Under the pieces are notes generated by a model that worked only from the letters and a program-made list of their open reading frames with translations, did not search any database and was not told the origin of the DNA. From Amphiduros pacificus (taxonomy: Eukaryota > Annelida > Polychaeta > Phyllodocida > Hesionidae), in NCBI GenBank assembly GCA_949316495.1, contig OX439002.1:18641402-18705401 (forward strand): a stretch of DNA of 64,000 bases. Reading direction: 5' to 3'. The translations under genes were made by a program, and so were the position numbers. This document shows, one piece after another, positions 12,538-24,916 of this stretch. Position 1 is the first letter of the stretch; the number at the start of each line of letters is the position of its first letter.

Positions 12538-13880
12538 AATAACATTTGATTACAAAGTTTGAGGAACATATATTTATTATATGTGGAGAAAAAGTGTTTG
12601 AAAAGCTTATTTCAGGAAACCCTTAAAAAGGCCTAAATGAAAAACTACCTACAAGAATTAGAAGTATTTTCGTCAAGACAACGAAATATTTAGCGAGAAA
12701 TCAGTTTTTTGTATGATATCTATTATGTGTTTTGCGTACTAAGTAAACAACCATTTTTTCAAGCACAGTTCTTATTTAGACTGAAACAATAGTTTTTTCA
12801 AGGTATAAAAGGTTTTGTGCTATACATGAATTACAACCACATCTCCTAAAAGTTTTCTCTCAAAGGAAATACCCAATAGTGAGAGACAGGCCTTTTGTAT
12901 GGGACCAACGTGGAAGATTAAAAAGTTGAATGCAAATGTATTCGCACATACTTTTTTGGCAGACGAAAGCATTTGTAATAACGTTAACAAAGGTGTGAAA
13001 AATGGCTAAAAGTTAGCAAAGGTGCGAAAATGGCTAAAAGTTACTTCCGGGCCGAACACGCATTGAGTTCTCCAACACCAGTTGTATTTTCGGTAAGATT
13101 CTCAGCTTTGTTTTTCGATTTCAATGTATATTAAGGTATTTTTATTATGACTCTACCTTATTATGCTCTGACGGTTGCATGTGCAATTAAACACCGGCGA
13201 GCTGATAGTCAAAGTTGAAGAAGTTTGCACGAACCAATCAATCTATTTGAGAGGTTTGGTTGGACATCCGTTAAGGCAGAATTCTGGTCTTAAATTATGA
13301 TTGAGTTTATACAATAATAGAAAAATAAGATAGTATTTTTTTTATTTCCGAGAGATATGGTGTAGTCCCATATGGATATATTTTAATGAATATCCCATTA
13401 GCTAGTAGCTGCTAGCTACTGGACCTTATCACTGCCCAATAATACAAAATAGAAGAATAAAATGCAATTATTCTCATGCTTTTTGGGACAAAGTTGAGAA
13501 TATTTGTATATTAGATTTACAGATTCTTTTTTGTTTTAGACAGAGGGGACCTTAAATTAATGGTCTAGATTTTGAGTTAATGGTCTACATATCATTTAAG
13601 CATACCCCAAACCTCTGTAAATTGCCTGTGACCTCTGTGATTTCATGAATGATTTAAATATAAAAATATGTGTAAAAAAAAATCACATTAGGAATCTGGC
13701 AGCCATCAGACAATGTCCAGACGAGAAAACAGTTGCAATATGTGCAGAACTCTGCAGTGTATGTTGTGGGAAAGATCAGAAAGTTTGATCATATAACTGA
13801 GAAATTGAATTGTCTGGTAGCATTTAATATCTTTACTATAGATAAGGGGGATTTAATGTAGGGACCGTGTTTTTGTGGGG

Positions 13881-13978
13881 TTTTTTTGTTTGTTTTGTTT
13901 TGTTTTGTTTTGTTTTGTTTTGTTTTGTTTTGTTTTGTTTTGTTTTGTTTTGTTTGTTTGTTTGGGTTTTTTTGGGGG
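13881..13978. repeat. (TTTTG)n pentanucleotide repeat
   Basis: About a dozen TTTTG units are followed by TTTG units and a G-rich end. Its reverse complement is A-rich with periodic C. It could descend from a retroposon tail, but I recognise no element body beside it. Confidence 0.93.
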
Positions 13979-14444
13979 GTGGGGGTGGGGAGAGCAGGAA
14001 AAAACATTGAAAGACTTTGTTCCACCTAACCCTAATGAAATCCTTCTCATATGAATTGTTGTCAAAATGATTGGTGTCAAGGAATAGGTGGCATGGAATA
14101 TATTCAAAAAGGTTAATCTTTTAGGACTGTAAAATGCGTGGTGTAGGACTAAGAGTGACGACCAGTGAAGTATAGGTCTACACCAGGAAGCGTGTCACTT
14201 GATACAAACTGTTGCAGGGAATCCCCATGCAATAACATCCTCCATAGCCTCCGAGATTTGATAATATCGATTTTATTTCAGCTCCGAAAACCCTGCAATG
14301 TCCATTCTGAACATAGAACATAACGTTGATTATATAACAACCAGACTATCCGCAGCTGGTCCAAATGACCCTGTTGCTGCTAAACTACTGCTCAGATCCA
14401 GAACGGATAATACATATTCAGTACAGACTGCCTGGATACTATTA

Positions 14445-14725
14445 AGACGACTTTTTAGATTCATCGAAGACGACTTTGATTGAGTGAAGATGATTCAGAT
14501 TTATTGAAGACTGAGATTCATTGAAGGCAATTCAGATAAAGATACGACAACTCAGATTCAGTAAAGACCACTTAGATTAAGTGAATGTTTCTTCGATTCA
14601 GTGAAGACTTTTCTGGTTCAGCAAAGACTACTCAGATTCATGGAAGGCAGTTTAGATACATTTAAGACTCAAACTCAGTAAAGACTATTCAGATTTTGTA
14701 AAGACTACTCAGATTTACTGTGTCA
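14445..14725. repeat. Decayed ~24-bp tandem repeat
   Basis: Variants of ATTCAGTGAAGACTACTCAG recur about every 20-27 bp, roughly eleven times, with many substitutions and small length changes. It is an old minisatellite within intron 1. The reading frame is not kept, so it is not a repeat-protein exon. Confidence 0.75.
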
Positions 14726-15303
14726 ATTCAAACATATATTCCATTTACAATATAAACGTCTAATGAATACATGTAATGATATCCGGTATTTCATTGAGTA
14801 AAATCAAAGAACGGAGTAATAGATTATCTGTGCAGTGTAACACTTCGACATAGACTCCATAGATAGACATAATACAAAATTAAAACGGTTTAGCGCTGAT
14901 TTCCTTTGAGACACCACAGCTTGAAATTCAACATCATCGCTTGAATACGTGGATATATACGTAAAGGAGAACAAAGAAAACTACTGGTTTTCTACGCGTG
15001 ACAGGCCACTGAGAACAAGACCCTTTTCAAACATTGAACAGAACACTTTGGTCTCTCCTAGCAAAATATCTTTAAAATCCATTTCATTAAGATTGATGAA
15101 GAATCAGCAGCTGTTAATGAATTAAATCAAGTTATTGTAATAAGAGGGATTATTTCACAACTCCAGCTACTTTGACTAACACTGAAATCGAACTGTAAAG
15201 GATGATGGGAGAGAATAAGTCTTAAGTATAAAACCTATTAGAGGTTTGATTTTGATAAACAAACAGTGATATCACTGTAAATGGCAAAACACCACTTTGC
15301 TAC

Positions 15304-15306
<3 letters not shown>

Positions 15307-15378
<72 letters not shown>
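15307..15378. repeat. (TA)n microsatellite, 72 bp
   Basis: A pure TA run in intron 1. Such runs form cruciforms readily and often vary in length. Confidence 0.95.
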
Positions 15379-15380
<2 letters not shown>

Positions 15381-18300
15381 TGTTCTTAGCGATATATATT
15401 ATATGTAAATCAATTAAGTATACAATTAAGTATGGCTTCAGACGTCACATTAGTTATATTTACTTTATGGATTAGTATACGTTATGTACATATTAAAGTA
15501 GAGGCAACAGATGGTGTAGGGTTCACATACCATGAATGAATAGGATGAATTTTCTTGTTGTCTTTTTATGAATGAGTTTCAATAAAATCACTAATTGCTC
15601 ATGTAAGGTACTTAATAAAAGTTGTTTGTTATCGTTTGTTATTGTTATTGTTTGTAAGCTTCCAGACGCTGCTTTGCTTGACTGGTGGGGCGTCCCACAG
15701 GTCCCGTTTATATATCCCCCTGGGTGGACCCCATGGTGACATGCGACATCAGTGCGGGGCAATTAGCCTGTCTGACCCGATACACAGCTCTACCCTTCTA
15801 ACCTGCTTTATACTACTTTATTAAGCCTCCTTAAGGATTGTTATTACTATAATTTTACTTTTGTGATTTTGGTTCCTTTTGTGATGTTGATTCTTTTATT
15901 TTCCCTCTAAAACTGGATGTCACATACCTGAGCATGGCACAATGATATTGGAAACAATCTTTACAATAGTATTTGGGTAACCTGATATGAACTTTTACAC
16001 CTATCTCTTTAACGATGTCCTTATAGTGTCCACCACCATACATCATGTCTAATTCGGGCACTTAAGCTTAAGATGACTTCAAAGTGTGTGACTAAATAGG
16101 TTAATAAGCCAGTCCGTATTTCTTATATAACAGTAACTTAAACAAGCTTGTTAATTATATACTATACACACATAACTGCTTGATTTCCTGATAGTTCTCC
16201 AGCTGGCATAGCTTCTGTGTGCATTCTATTTACATAGTTTCACTTCAGATTGTGTTTTGAGTGAGTGAGAGAAATCAGGAGGAGTGAAAGAAATCAGGGT
16301 AGGCATTCTGAATCACACAAACACCCTTTCCAACCCAATATCATTATATTTTAATTTTCACAATTTACGAATGGGTGATTTTCTTATTAATGACCAGTTA
16401 TTAAGTACTTTTCAGCACTAACACCTAACTCACATTAGAGTATCAACAGATATACACAGAGATTAATAATAAGGATTGTTTGGAATTACCAGTAAATTGG
16501 TTACTTTTATGCCAATGAAAATTATTTACATTTAGTGCATATAATCGATTTAAATTTCAGTTTTCGGGCAACCTATTTGAGGAATGTATTTATTAAATGA
16601 TCATTTCAAAGTTTCATTATTGTGGTTAGTAACCATCTTGAATGTTACTTAGGATATGTCAATATTGTGGCCAAGAATGTTTATATATGTTACCACCTCC
16701 TATTAATATAACTAAGTCAAAAAAGATTGTTTATACATATTCATTATTAGTAAAGAGGTTAAATGTATTATCAATAATCACAGAATATATATCCAGGTAT
16801 GAAACAAAAATAGTAATGGTTTAAGCCTAAGGTTTGCACCATTTTCCCAACAGTATGTGGATATTCACCACAGTGCAGACCTGGGAGCCTTTGTAACCTC
16901 CAAGACCTCTATAATTTAAAACTGCAAGTGTAAATCATACCCATATTATAAAATGGTTACATTTGTTTCCTTCTCATCGTGTGGTAGACAAATGAACCTA
17001 TCGAAGGAAAAGGAAACCTTCACAAATATGGACAAGCAATTTAGATATGATTGATATGAACTATAGACGTAACAAAACAATGTAATTCCCATATTTCTAC
17101 CATTCCTACATTTTCTGAACTTCTGATCACTTTTTACCGATGGCAACTTTCTTGGTGCTTATAATAGTACCAGCCATTCAGAAACACATGCTTTGAATTT
17201 ATTGCAAATGATTATAAAATTGTTTTAAAATAAATCTCAGAACATTTGTATCAAACTTGAGTGTAATTATTTACAACAACCACAGGACATATTGTTCCAG
17301 ACATTCCCAAGTTATGAATGATTAAAACACCCTTCTATGGCAGACATGACACCTTTATCCCATATGCTGATCACAAGAAGTCAACAGAAAGTTGCATTAT
17401 TCCCTTCTTCTTGTGCAGTCATATTGAGAGTTTTCAATCATGATGCAAACATATTCTTTAAAATTGAGAAGGCCAGATTCAGAATTGTTGACCAGGCATA
17501 TGAGCAGTAATAGAGAAATGTCAAGGGGACTTATGCTAACAACTGGATGGTTTGAAAAGGGCTACTTACAAGGATTAAATGACTGAGGTTTGAAATAGGG
17601 GCTCTGTTATCTTTAAAGAAATCTCCCACTCTTTATTTCTGCTTTTTAAAGGTAGACCAAGATATTTTTGTATTGTTTTCTTCACTCTTAAGGTGCCAAG
17701 ATGTATTTGTTACCCCATATGATTCCATTTAAAAATAAGCATTTGTTATTATTTGGAATGGGTTTCTGTTCATTCCTGGATTGCACAACTTGGCAATAAG
17801 AAGATGTTAGGATGTTGTTGATAATTAAGTCATAAAGATTGGGTTTCATTAAGATTTTCATTTGAAATTGGATATACCATTGAAAAACACAGTGGGGGCA
17901 AAAAAACCGTGTGAGGAGGGCTAGTGTCAAGAATTAAATGATTTGAATGGGGGTTTGTTTGTCTTAAGGTTGATATGTAATGCATATAATAGAGAAAAAT
18001 CTTGTTGTATCCTAAGTATATGTTTATCTGATGAGACTCATTAGAAGTCTCATCGGTGTATCTAATCACCATCAACAAGATACCACTCAATAAGACACAT
18101 CCATGGTTGTTGTTGTTCCCAGAATTGTTAACAATAGGGTGTTGTCGCACAACCTAGTTAGTGATTACAGATTCTTATTGCAAGAGGAGGATGTAAATAT
18201 TATCAGGATTTATGAAAAAATACAAATAACATTCTTGATAATTCATCTATTTTTTTAATGGAAGGGATGTCACATACAAAAAGGCAATGTCAAGTACAGA

Positions 18301-18475
18301 CTTTGGTTTTATCCTTTTCTGTCTGACCAATATACATTTTATACTCCCTATTTATTTAATGATAAATATAATTTGGTATTAAACACCCATGTTTGCGTTA
18401 AGCTTAACGATGTAAATTTGAAATAAAATTAGCCTTAATGCCTGATATATTCCACTGCATCTCATATACCATTTC

Positions 18476-19170
18476 GTATCACATTCAACATTATTTCAGT
18501 TATTTCATGATGAGACCTTCTTGAATCAGATATAGCGTCATTCTAATGAATTGACATGTCACAAGTCCGTGACAACTTATGCCTCAGTCACATTTGCGCT
18601 GGGCCCGGCCGGGAAGTTAAAATCGGCTGGTCTCACGGTGTCCCGACAATCTGAGATTTGCAGTAGCTGTGGTCACATTATTATGGGGCACCACACGGCA
18701 CCTGCAAGATTAAATGACACAGACGTCTGTAGGATGTCGTAGGGAGCCCTTTGGATTGTCTGACGGAACGCATAAAACGCATAAAATAAAATCATTTGTG
18801 ATGCCACCGGCTTAAGATATCAAGATATGCCTGCGGGAGACCTACCATGTACTTCAAGATGATGTTTGGTTAGGAGACATCGTGGAAACGCCGGCAACTT
18901 ATATGTTGAAGCTAAATGTTCCCCGGACCTGTACGACGTCTTAGAATTGCCCAATTGTGGCCGATGATCTCCCAGTGCATCGGTCAGCGCAAATGTTACT
19001 GGCATATTATTACCCAGTCCCAGATGTACAAGGACAGCGGGTTAACCCTTGAGCTATGAATTTAAACTCAATGTAGAAACAAACAGGAATAGAACCCATG
19101 AAATTAGGATCATCACAGAGAAACTGGTGTAAATAAACTTGATTCTAACGAACTGTGCAATATTCGCCCA
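18476..19170 (-). mobile_element. Old SINE split by a DNA element
   Basis: Plus-strand 18476-18576 matches the 3' half of the SINE family read in reverse: CATTCAACATTATTTCAGTT, then ATGAGACC, ATATAG and CATGTCACAAGTCCGTGACAA. The match resumes at 19011 with CCCAGTCCCAGATGTACAAG, GGGTTAACCC and a decayed B box (AGAACCCATG), and ends near 19170. The ~430 bp between is a different element (18580-19004). Divergence from the copies at 12221 and 33923 is high, so this SINE is much older and was interrupted after it inserted. Confidence 0.8.
18580..19004. mobile_element. Non-autonomous inverted-repeat DNA element (MITE), older copy
   Basis: The left end TGCCTCAGTCACATTTGC and right end GCAAATGTTACTGGCA are imperfect inverted repeats. 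The interior shares blocks with the element at 42721, including GTAGCTGTGGTCACATTATT, CACGGCAC.TGCAAG, GACGTCTGTAGGAT and GCCCAATTGTGGCCGATGA. It carries no open frame of note, so it depended on a transposase encoded elsewhere. TTA lies just left of it, and a TTA also occurs a few bases beyond the right end. A TWA duplication would suit PIF/Harbinger, but the superfamily is not settled. It sits inside an older SINE. Confidence 0.72.
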
Positions 19171-22100
19171 TCCCTAAAAACAGAAACAAGAAAATATCTT
19201 TTTCTGATTGTAGTGAATTAATTATAGCCAATGCTGAGGTATAAAAAGAGATTAAGTTTTAAAAAATCAAGATATAAGAGATATAAATAGCATCATCTTG
19301 CGAAACTAACTGATTAACAATTTACAATCATTTTCTGATAATCACCCATATTTTGAAATATGGGAGAGGTAACATAAAAATTATTTTCTCCGATACCAAA
19401 TATATAAAATTCATTAATCTGGGTATGTTACATGCCGCAATAATCAACCTTTATGATAAGCTATTAAGAAGTGTACATTTTATTGTAGTTTGGGTGAAAA
19501 CTGAAATCATATGAGAAATTTGTTCATTTAAAATAAGTATATTGCATATAACCAATGAATTTTCAAATAAAATCATAGCAATCTTTGGTATTGTTTCAAA
19601 CATATCGGTTGATACTCTTGTGTAGTGCATTGCGATTTACGTGCTCAAAAGATTGTTTATAACCTGAAGGTGGTCATGTATCAGAAATTCACTCATGTAT
19701 AAGTTCAGAAAATCTAAATTTTGGAAAAGTTGTTTGCATGGGTCGTAACGTCCAACCTGATCTTTTCACTCATCTTTATATGATGTGAAACTGTGTAAAC
19801 ATATAAATGCACATATGACCTGTGCTAGCTGGTGGACTATGGCCCTCTGTTGAAGATTTACCCTCCAAAAGAATTTACCCACTGTATCCAAAACATTACA
19901 ATCATGCAAGCCTTTCACTAAACATTTTGAGGATGTTTATTTCGCTACCTTTGAATATCAGTGATATTTCATGTTAACAGCAGGCCGAGCACTCTTCACT
20001 ACCGAACCCGATGTCGTCCCTACTTCGTCACAAATACATGTTTAATGATATTAACGTTAGTTCGCTTGGCTAACCTCTAAGGTGGGATAAATTGAAAATA
20101 TTATAAAGGTTATTGTATATTCAACGTACTTGAAAAATACAGCAGGAAAGGACATTAACGTCCATTTTTCTGCATTTACAAAGCTAATTCAGAATATTTT
20201 ATTTATAAAACTGATATACAAATGTATCACCGAGATCTTAAGGGCATGGTAGAGAATGGCACATTTTGTTGTGAACCAATGGATATCCCAACTTTACTTG
20301 ACCATATCCATTATGTACTATCATGCCCATCATGTTATATACCCGAGGGTGAAAGATTAGCAGGTGCATCTAGATGGAGCATATAATGGTCCTGCGGCCT
20401 AACACACTGGGTCGGCGAGCCACTGCTCAAATAATCACCGTGAACATAGGCAGGACATGATGTTGGCTGCCTTAATAGCCTCAGCGTAGGGAAGTGGTTG
20501 CAGGTGTTGGATACTAGGCAACAATTTTCATGTTTATTTTGTAACATATATCAATAGAGCTTAAGTCTAAGCTTGTGAAAACGATAATCTTAAAACCCCC
20601 AAGGATTTTCTCAACCTTAAATGTTTAAGAAAAATGTTTCAAATTAAATATTAAAAATTTGTGCCAAATCTTATTTGCATGACTATAATGCAAACTTAAA
20701 TATGGTTGGAATTACTAAGGGCAGTATGCAAGGTGCCTTTAGGGGCGGACCATTGATCTTTTTTTTTCATGCAAGGCCCTCTCAACTTTTTCCCCAATCA
20801 AAATTTCGTATATTCATATAACTTCATATGTCTTCATCTCGGTTGGTTGGGCCACCAATATTTCTTCCGCCAATCCACACCGATTGTTCTAATTTTTAGA
20901 CTTTTATGTATGTTAATGAATGCATGATATATAAGAAAATGCTAGAACGCTTTATTTACACTGATTTACACTTCATACACATATCTCAAATATTCATTTA
21001 TTAAAGCAAATATCACATAAGCATGACGATTACATAGTTTAACAGCAGCTCCTTGACAATATGAGTGGATTAATTTGTTATTGTCCATTTTAGATATAAA
21101 CCGGGGAGGCGAACATCCCAAAGTATATAAATGGTAAATTTTAAGAAATGTACATTTTAAGAAAGATAAGAATAACACTGCTCAACATGAAAACAGCATT
21201 TGTAGTATATGAAATTTTATATTAACTACAAGGTATTTTTCCTGACTGGTTACCAAAAAGGTTTGGCTTCAGAACTGTTATTTCAAATATATTTCAAGCA
21301 TCTGAAAATCTTTACACAAATTGCTTAAAGCCTCCCTTAAGCAAAAAAAGTTAAATACTATAACCATTGAATAATCAAGCTGAACTTCTTGCGAAATAAT
21401 ACAAAAAGGAAAATGTGGAATAGATGTATGTTTACCTGAAACTTATGTTGTGAATTGTATTTGTTGCTGATACCTTAAGAACCGCGACCCCAAACATTGG
21501 GTGATATTGTAATAATATTGATGTGTGAAGGTACTGAAGGATTTTTTTCTGCAGAAAAGAGTTGGCATTTTCAATATCCCCCAGCACTAAATGGTATTTT
21601 CCACTTTCCTTCATCCCCTCATTCGGATTATTAATGGTACGTCCTTAATATTTTAGTCCACAGGATATTGATTATTTCAGATGTAACATCTATAAATGAA
21701 ATGCAATTAAAAGGTAAATCTTTTATCCTTTTTACTAAAGGTTGAAAGGTTGAGATCAGGTGTCACATATGAGTTGTTATTGTTCCCCTAACATTTCAGT
21801 CCGAAATGTAATTTATGTTTCACAATGAAAGAATCATTGCTGTTTCTTACATTCCGACGATGTGACACGCCTTTTAATTAACCCGCGTAATGATTGATAG
21901 TGGTGCACAATTTGGTCTCATGACGTTGCCTTCAAAGAGACAATATAGATTTTTTGCTTATGCAATGGTATGTCTTAATGGAATGAGACTGACAATTCTG
22001 GGCTCAGTTCTGTGCTGTGTTAATTAAAGTAAGTGAGGGAATAGACCAGCGATGGTTAGACATTGAGAAGTCAAATGGTAAACAAACCGTTTGACAAGTC

Positions 22101-23439
22101 CATGTCAGGTTAGCCTATATCCATCACATATTAGCATATTATATTGTCATGGCTTATTGAATTGTGAAATGAACAAAGGATCTTGATCATGCTAATCATA
22201 TAAATGTGACATTGCTCAGTCATTATAGTATTTCTAGGGGCCGGCACTTACGGAGATTCGTCATGATCACCATATGAGGTGTTAAACACACAACATAAAA
22301 GGGGCATGTAATTGTTTACTGCGATGTGGCTTGATAAACCAAAGGATGTTATATAACAGTACGGATAGAGTGTGCGTATATGACTGGGTTGTTTGAGCGG
22401 CTAGGAGTATCAGTGTCTGGTTACTGTGCCAAGCCAGGCTTTGTTCTACCCGATCAGTTCCACTTCATGTCTCTGTGGCACAGGGTACAGACAAGGCCAC
22501 ATGAGCCGCCGAGTCATGAACAGCCATTCTATTCACGGTGGGGATATTAAAACCACAAAAAATTAATGCAAATCCACTATTATAGTCCCTTTTAAAATGT
22601 AATTTCCGGTGTAAGGAATCGAATGACTTGGAATCTAATTCATGTACAGTTTGTAAATATAGTGCTAAAATGCATCCTGTTTTTCACACACGTGTTTCTA
22701 ATGAGTAATGTAATGCTAAAAATGCATCTTGTTTTTACACACTTACTCAATACATTGATTATTTACATGGCGGTCACTTCATTATATGGACCCAACCATA
22801 ACATGGAGTCCACAAAAGAAATTGTTCTCCTCGCAGTTGATAAGATCGTAGAGATTGACGGGCCCGCAGCAATATGAGATTCTTTAATTTTGAATATACC
22901 TGAGTGCTCCTGTCTAATAAAAACACGCGTTCTTGGTTCTCATGTCACATGCCACATCAGCTTTATATTTTACTGTGTACTATTTGTTCAGCTGCTCATC
23001 ATTTCAGATATAAAAGTATACTCCAGAGAGCATGCAACCTACGTTTAGATTTTAAACAAAGCCAACACATTTCCCTCCCGTGCATTAAACCAATATCGTA
23101 ATAAAATATGTTCCCATTTGGGAAACGATTATGATAAACATTCTCAATTTGGCATAACACTTGTTTAATATGGTCAAATACAATGGCTGGCAAGAAATAC
23201 TGAACATTCATCAATATATTATAGATTGAAATATTGCAGAATGATGTATTGTAAGACCATAGATACCAAGTCACCAGGAAGAGGTTTAGTCTATCTTATT
23301 AATCATGAAAAGGGGCCCGATCTCCCATCCTCTGCATAGTATACTCAGATATCAATTTATCAACCACAAGTATGAAACAATCGACCAATAAACCTTTCTA
23401 ATGTAATCAGATCTCTCATGAGTTTGTAATAGATACAGC

Positions 23440-23985
23440 ATGGTCGTTTATAATCGAATAGCGATCTGTCTTACAGTCCCTGGGTCAGCCATAAAAACCA
23501 CATCATCATTAAGAAAATGGACACATAAAATGTCAAGTGAAAGCTTATCCCTTCCGTGGACCCCAGTGCGGTGGCCATTAGATGGGAGGGGCGGTACAAA
23601 CAGACAGGTGGAGACAGAGACAACAGTCTGTCTGCAAAGGCTTATCAGCGCTTTACTACACAGAAATGAATGTCTATTGTTGGTCTATGGAGACCTTTGG
23701 TCCCTAGGATATACCTGCAAGCTCTTGTCCCAACCCTCATTCTCTATGCTGTATATCAAGCCAATGCCAGCTGGATGGCTTAATAAAGATGTAATATTCA
23801 AGATAGGGAGCAGAGTTCTATTCATTTGTGGTGATGTTTTGTGCAAATTGATGATGCTTAAGAGTAAGAGATTTAGATTCTTTATATCTCTCAAGGCATG
23901 TCTCTATGTGATAAATGACCTTCTGAATAATTCACGTTACAATTGTACTAGACCTTTAAGAAAATGGCTGATGCATTCAAGATAA
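23440..23985 (+). other. Unassigned 181-codon open frame within intron 1
   Basis: This is the longest ATG-initiated open frame in the window. It ends about 120 bp before exon 2 of the claudin-like gene. I recognise no domain, signal peptide or repeated motif in its translation. Part of it crosses a locally GC-rich patch (23540-23640), which lowers the chance of stops and may explain its length. It could be an alternative exon, a fragment of an unrecognised mobile element, or chance. I would not annotate it as a gene without transcript evidence. Confidence 0.2.
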
Positions 23986-24107
23986 TGTACTACGCTTCCG
24001 TTCATTATGTACACTATCCGGGCAAGTCTGTTGAGATAATATTATTATAAATCTTATGCAACATTCCTGATATGAGAATGATAGAGCATGACGTGTTTAT
24101 ATTTCAG

Positions 24108-24221
24108 ACTCCACGCGGGCCCTCCTCCTCCAGAGCGGCGGTATAATTAGGTTTAACAGATGCCTGTCCTACTTGGACTTTGATGACGATGATCTCCAAC
24201 AATATCCTCATCTAGATTTGC
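24108..24221 (+). CDS. Claudin-like four-transmembrane protein, coding exon 2
   Basis: The exon is 114 bp, in phase 1 at both ends, with acceptor TTTCAG and donor C|GTAAGT. It encodes residues 114-151, the rest of the first extracellular loop, including C132. This cysteine is the expected partner of C109 in exon 1 for the superfamily disulphide. Residues 137-142 form a short acidic run (D-F-D-D-D-D). The spacing between the two cysteines, 22 residues, is wider than the roughly 8-10 usual in classical claudins. That points to an outlying branch of the superfamily. Confidence 0.85.
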
Positions 24222-24776
24222 GTAAGTACAGAATTTTTGCCTAACTTACTATCAAGGTTGCTCCTCAAAAAAATACAATATGAATGTCAGTCTGGTTCAG
24301 TGATTAATTTTAGTGGATAGGAATTCTAGCTTAATCATGTGTCTTTTAATCTGTTTTATCCAAACCGTGATCCTTTACACTATCTTTAGAAACTGCTTTA
24401 CTATTTTAAATTTCCATTGATGCCATGATTAGACACATTAAGCGCATCATGTATATTATCATTAAGTTCATATCTAATAAAATAGTAATCAGGTGTCGCT
24501 CCATTAATTTCTTTTATATATATATATATCATGGTGATAATGATGAGACCTAATGCTCTGAGGACTAATTTTTGAGATGAGGATTTTATACTAGAAATCT
24601 CTCTCAAAGTGTTGTGGTCACACATGGGTCCCAAATGATGTACTACGAGTGGAAATTGCAAGCGAGACCGAGTGGAATATTACAAACTCAGGAACGCTTA
24701 CAGAAATGAGTCACCATGGGACGATAAAGACAACATCTGAAGGTTTTGGATTCCTCTTGTCACGAAGGTCACAAGT

Positions 24777-24777
<1 letters not shown>

Positions 24778-24838
<61 letters not shown>

Positions 24839-24847
24839 TGTGCTACA

Positions 24848-24903
<56 letters not shown>

Positions 24904-24916
24904 TGTGCTACAAATA
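24778..24916. repeat. Duplicated (TA)n tract with shared 3' sequence
   Basis: A TA run (24778-24837) followed by CTGTGCTACAAATA is repeated as a second TA run (24852-24902) followed by the same CTGTGCTACAAATA. The whole module of run plus 14-bp tail was therefore duplicated in tandem, not just the dinucleotide. Confidence 0.92.

Larger units (their letters stand above)
9596..24107 (+). other. Intron 1 of the claudin-like gene (14.5 kb)
   Basis: The donor GTAAG is at 9596 and the acceptor TTTATATTTCAG ends at 24107; both flanking exons agree in phase 1. Most of the intron is AT-rich sequence in which I recognise nothing. Exceptions are listed separately: microsatellites, a young SINE at 12221, a decayed 24-bp array near 14.4 kb, an old SINE split by a DNA element at 18.5-19.2 kb, and a 181-codon open frame at 23440. 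Locally GC-richer patches at 15640-15790, 20335-20530 and 22380-22520 are unexplained and could be old repeats or regulatory DNA. Confidence 0.75.
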
